In this document: positions 24,083 through 32,011 of the stretch, piece after piece | Numbering within the stretch: position 1 is the stretch's first letter | Layout of the letters: each line of letters opens with the position of its first letter | Notes under the pieces: model-generated | Database searches by the model: none | What the model was told of the DNA's origin: nothing | The model's input: only the letters and a program-made list of their open reading frames with translations | Made by a program: the position numbers and the translations under genes | From: Desulfovibrio sp. | GTDB lineage: Bacteria; Desulfobacterota; Desulfovibrionia; Desulfovibrionales; Desulfovibrionaceae | Length of the DNA: 32,011 nucleotides | Direction of reading: 5' to 3' | NCBI RefSeq assembly: GCF_014803725.1 | Contig: NZ_JAAVBE010000031.1 | Span: forward strand, 1 to 32,011

Positions 24083-25227
24083 ACCGTCCAGCGAAGCGCA
24101 CGCCGCGCCGGGGGGGGCCGGTGCAGGTGACGCGCGCCAACCTGCCCCCTCTGGAGGACTATCTCGGCTGCGTACGCCGCATCTTCGAGACCCATGACCT
24201 CACCAACATGGGCGAATACGCGCGCCGGCTGGAGGCGGAGCTCGGCCGCCTGCTCGACGCGCCGGCCATCGCCGTGTGCGCCAACGGCACCCTGGCCCTG
24301 CAGCTCGCTCTGCGGCTGCTCGGGCTCAACGGCAAGACGGTCATCACCACGCCCTTCACCTATGTGGCGACGCTCTCGGCCCTGCTCTGGGAGGGGTGCA
24401 CCCCGGTCTTCGCTGACATCGACCCCGAAAGCCTCTGCATGAGCCCGGAGGAGACCGCGCGCCAGCTTGAGGCCCATCCCGAGGCGGCGGGCCTTTTGCC
24501 CGTGCATGTCTATGGCAATGCCTGCGACGTGGCGGCCCTCGGGAGCCTCGCGGACGAGCGCGGCATCCCGGTGCTCTACGACGCGGCCCACTCCTTCGGG
24601 AGCCGCCTGGACGGCAAAAGCCTCTTCGCCTTCGGCGACGCGGCCACGGCGAGCTTCCATGCCACCAAGCTCTTCCATACGGTGGAGGGCGGCTGCGTGG
24701 TGGCGCACGACCCGGGCGCCAAGGCGGAGCTCGAGCTTTTGCGCGCCTTCGGCCACAGGGGCGACACGCATACCTCGCTCGGCATCAATGCCAAGCTCTC
24801 CGAGCTGCACGCGGCCATGGGGCTCTGCCTGCTGCCCGGCGTGGCGGAAAACATCGCCCGGCGCGCGGCCCTCAATGCCGTCTATGACGCGGCCTTCGGC
24901 ATCGGCCCCGACGGCGCGCCCGGGCCCGAAGGGCTGCGACGGCCGCGGCTGGCGCCCGGGCTCGAGTGGAACAACGCATACTCCCCCGTCATCTTCCCGG
25001 ACGGCGAAGCCCGCGCCCGCGCCGCAAAGGCGCTCAACGCGCGCGACATCCACCCGCGCCGCTATTTCTACCCGAGCCTCACGCGCCTCCCCTATGTGGA
25101 CGCGCCGCCCTGCCCGGTCTCCGAAGACATGGCCGAGCGCGTGCTCTGCCTGCCCTTGTGGGCCGACATGGCGCCGGAGCTCGCCGCCGAGGTGGCGGAC
25201 GTGACCCTGAAGGCCCTGCGCGGCTGA
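24079..25227 (+). CDS. DegT/DnrJ/EryC1/StrS-family sugar aminotransferase
   Basis: This 382-aa PLP enzyme is of usual family length. The N-terminal motif FETHDLTNMGEYARRLEAEL is followed by CANGTLALQLAL and TTPFTYVATLSALLWEG. The cofactor Asp lies in YDAAHSFGS and the PLP-binding Lys is K197 in SFHATKLFHTVEGG. Such enzymes transaminate nucleotide-linked keto-sugars for surface polysaccharide or glycan synthesis; the exact sugar cannot be told here. The start overlaps the upstream receptor gene as ATGA. A run of eight G (24110-24117) lies near the start of the gene. Confidence 0.9.
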   Translation: MNRPAKRTPRRGGPVQVTRANLPPLEDYLGCVRRIFETHDLTNMGEYARRLEAELGRLLDAPAIAVCANGTLALQLALRLLGLNGKTVITTPFTYVATLSALLWEGCTPVFADIDPESLCMSPEETARQLEAHPEAAGLLPVHVYGNACDVAALGSLADERGIPVLYDAAHSFGSRLDGKSLFAFGDAATASFHATKLFHTVEGGCVVAHDPGAKAELELLRAFGHRGDTHTSLGINAKLSELHAAMGLCLLPGVAENIARRAALNAVYDAAFGIGPDGAPGPEGLRRPRLAPGLEWNNAYSPVIFPDGEARARAAKALNARDIHPRRYFYPSLTRLPYVDAPPCPVSEDMAERVLCLPLWADMAPELAAEVADVTLKALRG

Positions 25228-25326
25228 GGGCGGCGCGGCACAAGCCCGCGCCGGGCCTTGATGCTTTGGCCGCTCTCCTGTACAACCATGGCACGGCTCC
25301 CGCCGGGGCCGCAGCCCGGAGCCTTC

Positions 25327-26460
25327 ATGCCCTGCACGTTCACGCCCGCCTTCTGCCGCATCGACCTCGCGGCCCTGCGCCGCAATTTCCGCCGCCTGGG
25401 CGATCCCGCGGGGCTCATGCCCGTCATCAAGTCCGACGCCTACGGCCACGGCCTTTTGCCTGTGGCGGCGGCTCTGGCGGATGCCGGCGCGCGGCGCTTC
25501 GCCGTGGGCACGGCCAGCGAGGGTATCGCCCTGCGCCGCGCCGGCTTCGGGCAGGAGATCGTGCCCCTCATGGGCTGCCTGACCGCTGGGGAATGGCGCG
25601 CGGCCGCGGCCAGTGGCCTGACCCTGCTCATCGCGGGCTTTGACGACATCGAGGCGGCCGCGGCCGCCGCCACGGTCTCGGGCGCGCGCTCCGTGCCCGT
25701 GGCCCTCAAGTGCGACACCGGCATGGGGCGCCTCGGCTTCACCCCTGAGGACGCCCCGGCGCTGGCCGAGCTCCTGCGCGCCCATCCCGTGCTTGCGCCG
25801 CGTTTTGCGCTCTCGCACCTTTCCAGCGTGGACATGCCGGAAGAAGACGCCTACACGGCCATGCAGGTGGAGCGCTTCGGGCGCTTTTTCGCGGGCCTTG
25901 CTGCGGCCTTCCCGGGGCTGCTCCCCTCCCTCGGCAATTCCGCCGCCACCGTAGGCCCGGCACGGGCCGAGAGCGGCATCTGCCGCCCGGGCCTCGCGCT
26001 CTATGGCGGCAATCCCTTCGCCGGCACGAGCCGCGAAGCCCTCGGGCAGGATCTCGAATGGGCCATGAGCGTGGCCGCGCCCATCCTCGCCGTGCATCGC
26101 CTCAGCGCCGGGGAGAGCGTGTCCTACGGGCGCCTCTTCACGGCCCCGCGCGACATGCTGGTGGCCGTGGCCGCGGCCGGCTACGCCACGGGCTACGCGC
26201 GGGCGCTCTCCGGGCGCGTGTCCCTGCTCGTGGGCGGCCGGCGCGTGCCGCAGGTGGGCCGCGTCTGCATGAGCATGCTCATGCTGGACGTGAGCGACGT
26301 GCCCGACACCGCGCCCGGCGACCTCGCCTGGGTGCTCGGCGGCCCTACCCAAGCGGGCGAGACCCCGGTGGACGCGCAGGAGCTGGCGCAACTGCTCGAC
26401 ACCATTCCTTACGAGATCCTTTGCCTCATGGGCGGCCTCAACCCGCGCGTCTATGCCTGA
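25327..26460 (+). CDS. alr: Alanine racemase
   Basis: This 377-aa PLP enzyme interconverts L- and D-alanine for peptidoglycan. The PLP Lys is K35 in VIKSDAYGHG and the second catalytic base is Y267 in SVSYGRLF. Further family signs are KCDTGMGRLGF, ICRPGLALYG and GRVCMSMLMLDVSDV. ATG 25327 is chosen because CGGAG precedes it by a few bases and the family N-terminus (FCRIDLAALRRNFRRL) follows closely. Earlier in-frame Met codons have weaker signals. It lies about 100 nt after the aminotransferase and overlaps the next gene by 8 nt. Confidence 0.95.
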   Translation: MPCTFTPAFCRIDLAALRRNFRRLGDPAGLMPVIKSDAYGHGLLPVAAALADAGARRFAVGTASEGIALRRAGFGQEIVPLMGCLTAGEWRAAAASGLTLLIAGFDDIEAAAAAATVSGARSVPVALKCDTGMGRLGFTPEDAPALAELLRAHPVLAPRFALSHLSSVDMPEEDAYTAMQVERFGRFFAGLAAAFPGLLPSLGNSAATVGPARAESGICRPGLALYGGNPFAGTSREALGQDLEWAMSVAAPILAVHRLSAGESVSYGRLFTAPRDMLVAVAAAGYATGYARALSGRVSLLVGGRRVPQVGRVCMSMLMLDVSDVPDTAPGDLAWVLGGPTQAGETPVDAQELAQLLDTIPYEILCLMGGLNPRVYA

Positions 26461-27331
26461 CACCCCCAAGGCGGACGCCCCGCCCCTCTTCTTCCTACAT
26501 TTTCCGCGCACGGGCGGCACCACCGTCGATGCCATCTTTGCCGCCAACTATCCGGCCGAGCAGATCCTGAAAATTTATTCGCAGGAAGAATTCAAGAAAT
26601 ACCAATATATTGACGAAGCCGCTTTCGCCAGGTTCCGCTTCATCACCGGGCACCTGCTGCTGACGGGCACCAATCCCACGCAGTTTTACGGCAAGCCTGT
26701 GCGGGCCTTCACCTTTTTGCGCGACCCTGTAAAACGGCTCCATTCGGAATACATCTTCCTGAAAACCTGGAAAAACCAGCATCTCTACGACTACCTGAAC
26801 TCGCGGGACATCACGTTTTCCCAATACATCACCAGTACGGACAAGCTGCTCCGCTACCGCGGCAAGAACTTCATGACCCGCTGCATCTCGGGCCACTCGC
26901 TGGAAAAGACCGATCTTGCGGAAGCCCTGGCGAAGGCGAAACACAATCTCGAGTACGCGTTCCTGTTTTTCGGCATTCAGGAACGCTTCATGGAAAGTAT
27001 GCTGCTTTTGTCAAAGCTTACGGAACTTCCCAATATCCTGCACCAGAAAAGGAACGCCCTTACCCATGCGGGCGCACAGGCGCCCATGAGCGCGGAAGAG
27101 GCGGAACTGGCCCAGGAATACAACAGTGCGGATATGGAGCTCTACCGCTTCGCGCAGGAGCTTTTTGCGCGGCGCGTTGCGGAGGCGGGGCCGGAATTTC
27201 AGAAGCAGCTCAAGGAATACAGCTTCATCAACGCCAAATTCCAGAAGATCTCAAGCCTGCTTTACGAGCGCGTGGCCGAAGTACAAGACGAGACGGACGG
27301 CATCGCCCTGTCCAAGGACATCCGCTGGTAA
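26453..27331 (+). CDS. Sulfotransferase family 2-like protein
   Basis: This 292-aa protein carries the two PAPS-binding signatures of Golgi/bacterial carbohydrate sulfotransferases. These are the 5'-phosphosulfate loop HFPRTGGTTVDAIF near the N-terminus and the 3'-phosphate motif FLRDPVKRLHSEYIFLK around residue 90. It would transfer sulfate to a glycan or lipid acceptor, which is unknown. Base composition is noticeably more AT-rich, with codons such as AAA, ATT and AAT, unlike the genes before it, suggesting transfer from another source. It overlaps alr by 8 nt, so it is probably co-transcribed. Confidence 0.78.
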   Translation: MPDTPKADAPPLFFLHFPRTGGTTVDAIFAANYPAEQILKIYSQEEFKKYQYIDEAAFARFRFITGHLLLTGTNPTQFYGKPVRAFTFLRDPVKRLHSEYIFLKTWKNQHLYDYLNSRDITFSQYITSTDKLLRYRGKNFMTRCISGHSLEKTDLAEALAKAKHNLEYAFLFFGIQERFMESMLLLSKLTELPNILHQKRNALTHAGAQAPMSAEEAELAQEYNSADMELYRFAQELFARRVAEAGPEFQKQLKEYSFINAKFQKISSLLYERVAEVQDETDGIALSKDIRW

Positions 27332-27468
27332 TACGGGGCTAGGGACGGCGGGGAAGGGGCGCACCGGCAGGTGCGGCAGGTATGGCCGCAGTCGGCGCCC
27401 GTGCCCCAAGCCCGGTGCAATCAAAGAAGGTGCCGTTATACAAAACAGCTGATCGTCCTTCCTTAATT

Positions 27469-27494
27469 CCGTCTGGAGCGAAGCGAAAGACGGG
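27469..27494 (+). repeat. Short interspersed repeat, copy 2
   Basis: This 26-nt element starts CCGTCTGGAGCG and ends AAAGACGGG. It matches copy 1 (15206-15231) at 23 of 26 positions. CCGTCT and AGACGG at its ends can pair, making a small hairpin. Confidence 0.55.
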
Positions 27495-27526
27495 GGCTGG
27501 TGCCGGAAGAATCCTAAAAAATAAGA

Positions 27527-27624
27527 TTTTTCGGTGCTGGCAAGGAAGATAAAAATTTCCGAAGGGAGTGTACTTAAGTACTCGACCGAGGAAATTTTTC
27601 TCTGACGCAGCCAGCACCGAAAAG
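27527..27624. repeat. Nested inverted-repeat element
   Basis: Three concentric inverted repeats share one centre. The outer arms are TTTTCGGTGCTGGC (27528-27541) and GCCAGCACCGAAAA (27610-27623), a perfect 14-bp match. The middle arms are AAAAATTTCC (27551-27560) and GGAAATTTTT (27590-27599). The core is a perfect 12-bp palindrome, GTACTTAAGTAC (27570-27581). The element is far lower in GC than its surroundings. It could be a bidirectional terminator between convergent transcripts, a miniature mobile element or a structured RNA. No transposase or clear target-site duplication is seen. Confidence 0.75.
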
Positions 27625-27720
27625 GCTGTTTTTGACGGATAATTTCGGCGTTACCCGTGCAGCACAGCTAGCGCACCAACTCGCAACTATAACAAAGCCT
27701 CAAAGAAAATCCGAGTGGCG

Positions 27721-28083
27721 CTAGCCCTGCTCGGCCGGCGCCTTGGCCGCGGGCTTGGCGGGATTGCGCATGGTGATCTGGCCCTCGATGACGCCGCCCT
27801 CCTCGGTGAGCAGGCTCGGCGTCTGAAGCGTGCCTTCCAGCACCCCCGAGCCGTAGACCACCACGCGGCGCTTGGCCACGACCTCGCCGTTGAAGTGCCC
27901 GGAAAGCAAAAGCTCGCCCACATTGAGCGTGCCGCGCACCTGCGCGTCCTTGCCCACGTTGAGGGTGCCGTCGCTTACGATGTCGCCGGTGAAGCGGCCC
28001 TCGATGCGCACGGTGCCCTTGAAGCTGAGCTTGCCTTCATAGACGGTATCCGAACCGAGATAGGCGATCTCGTCCTTGCCCAT
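27721..28083 (-). CDS. Bactofilin
   Basis: This 120-aa protein has a bactofilin (DUF583) beta-helix core: repeated short strands such as GKLSFKGTVRIEGRFTGDIV, GTLNVGKDAQVRGTLNVGEL and GHFNGEVVAKRRVVVYG. A short Ala/Lys/Pro-rich tail follows. Bactofilins polymerise without nucleotide into filaments that position cell-wall enzymes or other envelope machines. The gene follows rodA by 23 nt on the same strand, so a role in cell shape with PBP2-RodA is likely by context. Confidence 0.92.
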   Translation of the reverse strand: MGKDEIAYLGSDTVYEGKLSFKGTVRIEGRFTGDIVSDGTLNVGKDAQVRGTLNVGELLLSGHFNGEVVAKRRVVVYGSGVLEGTLQTPSLLTEEGGVIEGQITMRNPAKPAAKAPAEQG

Positions 28084-28106
28084 GTTTCCTCCCGGGTGAC
28101 GCGGCG

Positions 28107-29213
28107 CTAGCCCTTGAACATGAAGCGCCGCATGGACACATTAAGCACAATGCCGAGCAAGGTAAAGTTCACCAGTGTCGCGCTGCCGCCGTAGCTGATG
28201 AAGGGCAGCGGGATGCCCACCACCGGCATGAGGCCGATGACCATGCCCATGTTGATGAAGATCTGCCAGAAAAAATAAAAAAACACGCCCACCACGAGCA
28301 TGCTGCCGAAGCGATCCTTGGCCTGCACGGCCGTGGAGAAAATGGAGAGCAGGAAGAGGCAGAACAGTGTGACCAGAGCCACGCAGCCCACAAAGCCCCA
28401 CTCCTCGCCGAACACGGCCACGGCGAAATCCGAATGGCGCTCCGGCAAAAAGCGCAGCTGGCTCTGCGTGCCCTCGCCGAAGCCCTTGCCCCAGACCTCG
28501 CCGGAGCCGATGGCGATGCGCGACTGCAGGATGTGGTAGCCCGAGCCGCGCGGGTCATTGCCCGGGTTCAAAAAAGTGAGGATGCGCTGCCGCTGGTAGT
28601 CGTGCATGCCCACGAACCACATGAAGGCCGCGGCCAGCGGCACGGCCACGAGGCCGGTCTTGATGATGTAGCCGCGCACCCCGTGGAAGAGGATCATGCC
28701 GCCCAAAATGAGCAGGATGAGCATGGTCGTGCCGAGGTCGGGCTGGATAAGGATGAGCCCGGCCGGCACAAGGCCCACGGCCATGACCGAGCAAAAGGAC
28801 TTCCAGCCCAGGGGGCGCCCGTCGCGCGCGAGCAGGCGCGCCCCCAGCACGAGCACGGCCAGCTTGGCGAGCTCCGAGGGCTGCACGCTCATGAACCCGA
28901 GGGAGAGCCAGCGCTTGGCGCCGTAGACCGTCTTGCCGGCGATGGGCACGAGCAGCAGAAGGACCACGGTCAGGAGAAAGAAGGGCCACGCCATGTTGCG
29001 CAGCCGGCGATAATCGAAGCTCATGGCCGCAATCATGCCGAGCAGGCCCACAAGGCCCCAGATGAGCTGGCGCTGGTAGAAGTCCGAAAAGGCGAGGCCC
29101 GCCTCGAGCCGTGTGCCGCTGGCGGAATAGAGATTGCCCACGCCCACGAAGTAGAGCGCGAACATGCAGGCCAAAAGGCCCCAGTTGAGGTGGCTGAAGA
29201 GGCGCTTATCCAC
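28107..29213 (-). CDS. rodA: Rod-shape SEDS glycosyltransferase RodA
   Basis: This 368-aa polytopic membrane protein is of the SEDS family (about ten membrane segments). Hallmarks are KTVYGAKRWLSLGFMSVQPSELAKLA, ILIQPDLGTTMLIL, the FAVAVFGEEWGFVG segment and the C-terminal MPVVGIPLPFISYGGSAT. It polymerises lipid II glycan during elongation together with PBP2, whose gene overlaps its start by 8 nt. The length and motif set favour RodA over FtsW, as does the mre context. Confidence 0.95.
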   Translation of the reverse strand: MDKRLFSHLNWGLLACMFALYFVGVGNLYSASGTRLEAGLAFSDFYQRQLIWGLVGLLGMIAAMSFDYRRLRNMAWPFFLLTVVLLLLVPIAGKTVYGAKRWLSLGFMSVQPSELAKLAVLVLGARLLARDGRPLGWKSFCSVMAVGLVPAGLILIQPDLGTTMLILLILGGMILFHGVRGYIIKTGLVAVPLAAAFMWFVGMHDYQRQRILTFLNPGNDPRGSGYHILQSRIAIGSGEVWGKGFGEGTQSQLRFLPERHSDFAVAVFGEEWGFVGCVALVTLFCLFLLSIFSTAVQAKDRFGSMLVVGVFFYFFWQIFINMGMVIGLMPVVGIPLPFISYGGSATLVNFTLLGIVLNVSMRRFMFKG

Positions 29214-31248
29214 GAGAAATACCGGGGGATATACCGGGAGTGGTTCCTGGGGATGCGCGCGGGGCCGTGGGGGAAGCTGTCGCGCCGGGCGCGGGCAACG
29301 CGGCCGCCGGGGCCGGAGCAGTGGCTGCCGCGCGAGGCTGTGCCGGGGCTCCGGGCTGGCCGGCAGCGGCAGCGGGCGGGGGCGCTATGCCGGTATCCGG
29401 CCCGAAGAGGTGCTCATAGACGCGCTTGGCCACAGGCCCGGCCACGCTGGAGCCGCCGCCGCCGTGCTCCACCATGACGATGACCACGTAGCGCTTGCCG
29501 TTCTTGCTGCCCCAGGTGGCGATCCAGGCGTGGTCGCGCTGGGCGTATTCCATCTCCGAGGTGCGCAGGCGCCGGTCGCCCGCAGCCATCTTGAGCTTGA
29601 CCACCTGGGCCGTGCCCGTCTTGCCGCCCATGTCCGCGTCCTTGCGGCCCACCACGCGGGCCGTGCCGGCGCCGGCGGTCTTGCGCATGGCATTGACCAC
29701 AAAGTCCAGCGTCTCCTTGCGCGCGGGCACCTTGCCGCGCACCTCGCGCGGCGCGTTCTCCAGCAGTTGCGGCTTCAAAAGGTCGCCGCCGTTGAGCATG
29801 GCCGACACATAGACGGCCATCTGCACGGGCGTCACGAGCGTATAGCCCTGCCCGATGGAGACATTGAAGGTCTCGCCGCGCACCCAGGGGCGCTTGAAGC
29901 GGCGCTTCTTCCACTCCTTGGAGGGCACGAGGCCCGATTTCTCGTGCGGCAGGTCGATGCCCGTGGGCGCGCCGAAGCCCGCCGCCTTGGCGAACTGCTC
30001 GATCTTGTCGATGCCCAGGCGCTCGGCCATGAGGTAATAATACACGTCGCAGGAATGGATGAGCGAGCTCTCCATGTTCATGCTGCCGTGGCCGCCCTTT
30101 TTCCAGCAGCGGAAGATCTGGTTGCCGAGGCGCACCTGCCCGGCGCAGAACACGGTGTCGCGCGGGCTCACCCCGCGCTCGAGGAACATGGCGGCCATGA
30201 GCAGCTTCCACACCGATCCGGGAGGATAGACGCTCTGGATGACGCGATTCTGGAGCGGGAAGCGGTTGTTGGTGCGCAGGGCCTCCCAGTCGCGGCGGGA
30301 GATGCCGCCCGCAAAGAGGTTGTTGTCATAGGCCGGCGAGGTGACGAGCGCGCGGAGCTTGCCCGTGTCCGGCTCCATGACCACCACGCAGCCGGCCTCG
30401 CCGTTGAGGGCGTTCCACGCTGCGCGCTGGAGCTCGCTGTTGAGCGAGAGCTGCATCTCGGCGCCGCCCCGCGGCTCCTCGCGCAGGGTCTTGCCGAGGG
30501 CGCGGGCGAGGGCGTCCACCTCCACGTCGTAGAGCCCCTTGCTGCCGCGCAGATCCTTTTCCAGCTTGTACTCGAGGCCCTGCTTGCCCACGAGGTCGCC
30601 CATGGCGAGCGCGGGGTCGGCCTCCATCTCCTTTTCGTTGGCCTCGGCCACATAGCCGAGCACATGGGCGAAGAGCTCGTTTTCCGGGTAGCTGCGCTTG
30701 GTGCGCACCACGATCTCGAGGCCCGGCCAGGCATGGATCTCGGACTCGATGCGCGCCACGAGGTCGAAGTCGATGTCCGTGATCATGAGCAGGGGCTCAA
30801 AGGGCTTCACCTTGAAGCGGTCCTGCTGGTACTTCTCCTGCACATGCGAGAGCGGGATGCCCGACCAGGCGCTGATCTGCGCGAGCGTGGCCGGCAGGTC
30901 CTCGCAGTCCTCGCGCACGAGGGAGAGGCCGTAGGCCGTGCGGTTGTCGGCGAGCACGCGGTTGGCCTCGTCGAGGATGCGGCCGCGGGGCGCGAAGATG
31001 CGCTCCTGGCGCAGGCGGTTCTCCTGCGCCTGGCGCGTGAACTCGGCGCCGAGATGCACCTGGAGATACCAGAAGCGGACAACGAAGATGAAGAAAAAGA
31101 CCCCCACCAGCACCTGGAGGAGGATGACGCCGCCGCGCGGGGGCTGGTAGCCCTCGTTTTCCACCTGGATCCTGAGCCAGGAGTGGGCCTGGGGGCGCTT
31201 GGACTCAGTGCCGGTGGGGGCAGGCTTCTGGGTGTCGTTCTGCTGCAT
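29206..31248 (-). CDS. mrdA: Penicillin-binding protein 2 (elongasome transpeptidase)
   Basis: This 680-aa class B PBP has one N-terminal transmembrane helix (GVILLQVLVGVFFFIFVVRFWYL), a dimerisation domain starting AQENRLRQERIFAPRGRILDE, and a transpeptidase domain. Active-site motifs are S345-V-W-K in PPGSVWKLL, the SCD version of SxN in LIHSCDVYYY, and K543-T-G in GGKTGTAQV. A ~60-residue Ala/Pro-rich tail ends the protein. PBP2 crosslinks peptidoglycan with RodA. The gene stop overlaps rodA. Confidence 0.95.
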   Translation of the reverse strand: MQQNDTQKPAPTGTESKRPQAHSWLRIQVENEGYQPPRGGVILLQVLVGVFFFIFVVRFWYLQVHLGAEFTRQAQENRLRQERIFAPRGRILDEANRVLADNRTAYGLSLVREDCEDLPATLAQISAWSGIPLSHVQEKYQQDRFKVKPFEPLLMITDIDFDLVARIESEIHAWPGLEIVVRTKRSYPENELFAHVLGYVAEANEKEMEADPALAMGDLVGKQGLEYKLEKDLRGSKGLYDVEVDALARALGKTLREEPRGGAEMQLSLNSELQRAAWNALNGEAGCVVVMEPDTGKLRALVTSPAYDNNLFAGGISRRDWEALRTNNRFPLQNRVIQSVYPPGSVWKLLMAAMFLERGVSPRDTVFCAGQVRLGNQIFRCWKKGGHGSMNMESSLIHSCDVYYYLMAERLGIDKIEQFAKAAGFGAPTGIDLPHEKSGLVPSKEWKKRRFKRPWVRGETFNVSIGQGYTLVTPVQMAVYVSAMLNGGDLLKPQLLENAPREVRGKVPARKETLDFVVNAMRKTAGAGTARVVGRKDADMGGKTGTAQVVKLKMAAGDRRLRTSEMEYAQRDHAWIATWGSKNGKRYVVIVMVEHGGGGSSVAGPVAKRVYEHLFGPDTGIAPPPAAAAGQPGAPAQPRAAATAPAPAAALPAPGATASPTAPRASPGTTPGISPGISRG

Positions 31249-31349
31249 GGGCTCTATGGTTGAGGTTGGGGAAGGCCGCCATTTTCATGCACATTCGATG
31301 CCAGCCAAGGCCGGCAAAAAACGCCGGGAGCAGCCGGCGCGCGGAGCTG

Positions 31350-31820
31350 CTATTCCTCCTCCTCGGGGGCGTTCAACTGCCGCGCCGCCACCAGCAGCCG
31401 CCAGGCAAAGGGCATGAACAGCGCCTGCATGAGGGCCTTGTCCAGCGTGTCTTCCACATTGAAGGCGAGGTTCTGCAGCGGCGCCATGAGCCAGGTCACG
31501 CCGTAATAGGCCGCGCCGAGGCAGGCCGAAAGCAGGAAGACGAACACGAAATTCTCCACCTCGAAGAGCCAGCGCCCCAGCCGGAAGAGCACGATGGTCG
31601 CGGCGTACCAGACGATGACCGCCCCAAAGGGCCGCGTGCCCATGCCCTCCTGCACCAGCACGAAGAGCGGCAGCAGCCAGACGAGGTTTTTGTAATCCCG
31701 CTCCTGGAGCAGGATGATAAGGCCGACCGCCAGAACGTCCAGCCCCGGCGCAAGGGCCTGGATGCACACGCCCACGGCGAGAAAAATGAGCCACCAGCCG
31801 GCGGTCTTCAGCACCTTCAT
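31350..31820 (-). CDS. mreD: MreD-like rod-shape membrane protein
   Basis: This small, very hydrophobic protein is 156 aa when read from ATG 31820 (MKVLKTAGWWLIFLAVGVCIQALAPGLDV). It has about five membrane segments and ends in an acidic EEEE tail. Size, topology and position before mrdA-rodA fit MreD, which links MreC and PBP2 in the elongasome; the sequence itself is poorly conserved. The start lies 13 nt after the preceding stop, and GAGGCG upstream could serve as ribosome binding site. A longer upstream reading is Arg/Pro-rich and runs over the end of the neighbouring gene, so it is rejected. Confidence 0.75.
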   Translation of the reverse strand: MKVLKTAGWWLIFLAVGVCIQALAPGLDVLAVGLIILLQERDYKNLVWLLPLFVLVQEGMGTRPFGAVIVWYAATIVLFRLGRWLFEVENFVFVFLLSACLGAAYYGVTWLMAPLQNLAFNVEDTLDKALMQALFMPFAWRLLVAARQLNAPEEEE

Positions 31821-31833
31821 GGGCGCCGGCGCC

Positions 31834-32011
31834 TCATGGCAACACCACGCGGTAGCGCGGCGCCGTCCCGTCGGAAGCCGGGGGCGCCGGCGGAAGCGGC
31901 GAAGCACCGGGCCTGGCGTTGCCGGCGGCTGGCGCGGGGGGCGCGGTGCCCGCTCCGGGGGCAACGGGCGCGGCCTCCCTGCGGTTTGCCGCAGGACGCG
32001 CCACGGGCGCT
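31834..32011 (-). CDS. mreC: C-terminal end of MreC (partial, cut by window edge)
   Basis: This reading frame enters from the right edge and ends at TGA 31836-31834. The 58 visible residues are almost all Ala/Pro/Gly/Arg, apart from the end SDGTAPRYRVVLP. The frame is identified as MreC only from position (directly before an MreD-like gene, mrdA and rodA) and because low-complexity Pro/Ala tails are common on MreC. The core domains lie outside the window, so the call is tentative. Confidence 0.5.
   Translation of the reverse strand, partial: APVARPAANRREAAPVAPGAGTAPPAPAAGNARPGASPLPPAPPASDGTAPRYRVVLP

Larger units (their letters stand above)
27332..27720. other. Intergenic region with repeats, no gene seen
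   Basis: This 389-nt gap lies between the sulfotransferase-like gene and the convergent bactofilin gene. It holds copy 2 of a short interspersed repeat (27469-27494) and a low-GC element of nested inverted repeats (27527-27624). I see no coding gene. The remainder (27332-27468 and 27625-27720) has no feature that I can name. Confidence 0.75.

Noticed and set aside
27527..27624. Insertion sequence
   Set aside because: No transposase gene and no visible target duplication; the element is too short and is listed as a structured repeat instead.

Overview
The window is GC-rich DNA with tightly packed, often overlapping genes. Gene content (a type I-C CRISPR-Cas locus, a LapG-linked type I secretion system, a bactofilin behind mre/rod genes) suggests a Desulfovibrionaceae-like member of the Desulfobacterota. 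That placement is inference from gene content, not from a marker gene.

Layout. 1-1743 is a CRISPR array read on the minus strand: 26 identical 33-nt repeats, 25 whole spacers, running off the left edge. 1744-1930 is its leader. 1931-9974 is a complete type I-C cas locus on the minus strand in the order cas3, cas5c, cas8c, cas7c, cas4, cas1, cas2. cas8c has a strong internal ribosome binding site and ATG that would give a separate Cas11c small subunit. A tRNA-Arg(UCU) with its terminator and a three-gene YqjD/YqjE/YqjK-like membrane operon follow. A divergent metNIQ methionine importer and a PilZ-domain gene come next. 15239-20933 (minus) encodes a LapC/LapB/LapE-type secretion system. Divergent to it is a run of overlapping plus-strand genes: a LapG protease, a membrane receptor with a degenerate HD-GYP domain, a DegT-family aminotransferase, alanine racemase and a sulfotransferase-like protein. 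The right end (minus) is a cell-shape operon: mreC (partial), mreD, mrdA (PBP2), rodA and a bactofilin. Between the sulfotransferase and the bactofilin lies a low-GC element of nested inverted repeats.

Main discovery. The 363-nt gap between cas3 and cas5c contains what looks like an unannotated crRNA-like regulatory RNA. A degenerate CRISPR repeat (12 of its last 13 bases match the array repeat) is followed directly by a 16-nt guide. That guide matches 15 of 16 bases of a site in the same gap. The site has a TTC, the type I-C PAM, directly 5' of it, and the only mismatch is guide position 6, a base that type I effector complexes flip out and do not read. The site abuts the -35 box of the promoter in front of the element and cas5c. 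The proposed loop is this: Cascade (Cas5-Cas8-Cas7-Cas11), loaded with this RNA, sits on its own promoter and limits cas expression. The match is too short to be expected to trigger Cas3 cleavage.

Second theme: c-di-GMP-linked adhesion. The secretion genes, LapG, a receptor in the position normally held by LapD but built on an HD-GYP-like rather than GGDEF/EAL module, and a nearby PilZ protein suggest a variant of Lap adhesin-retention control. No LapA-like adhesin lies inside the window.
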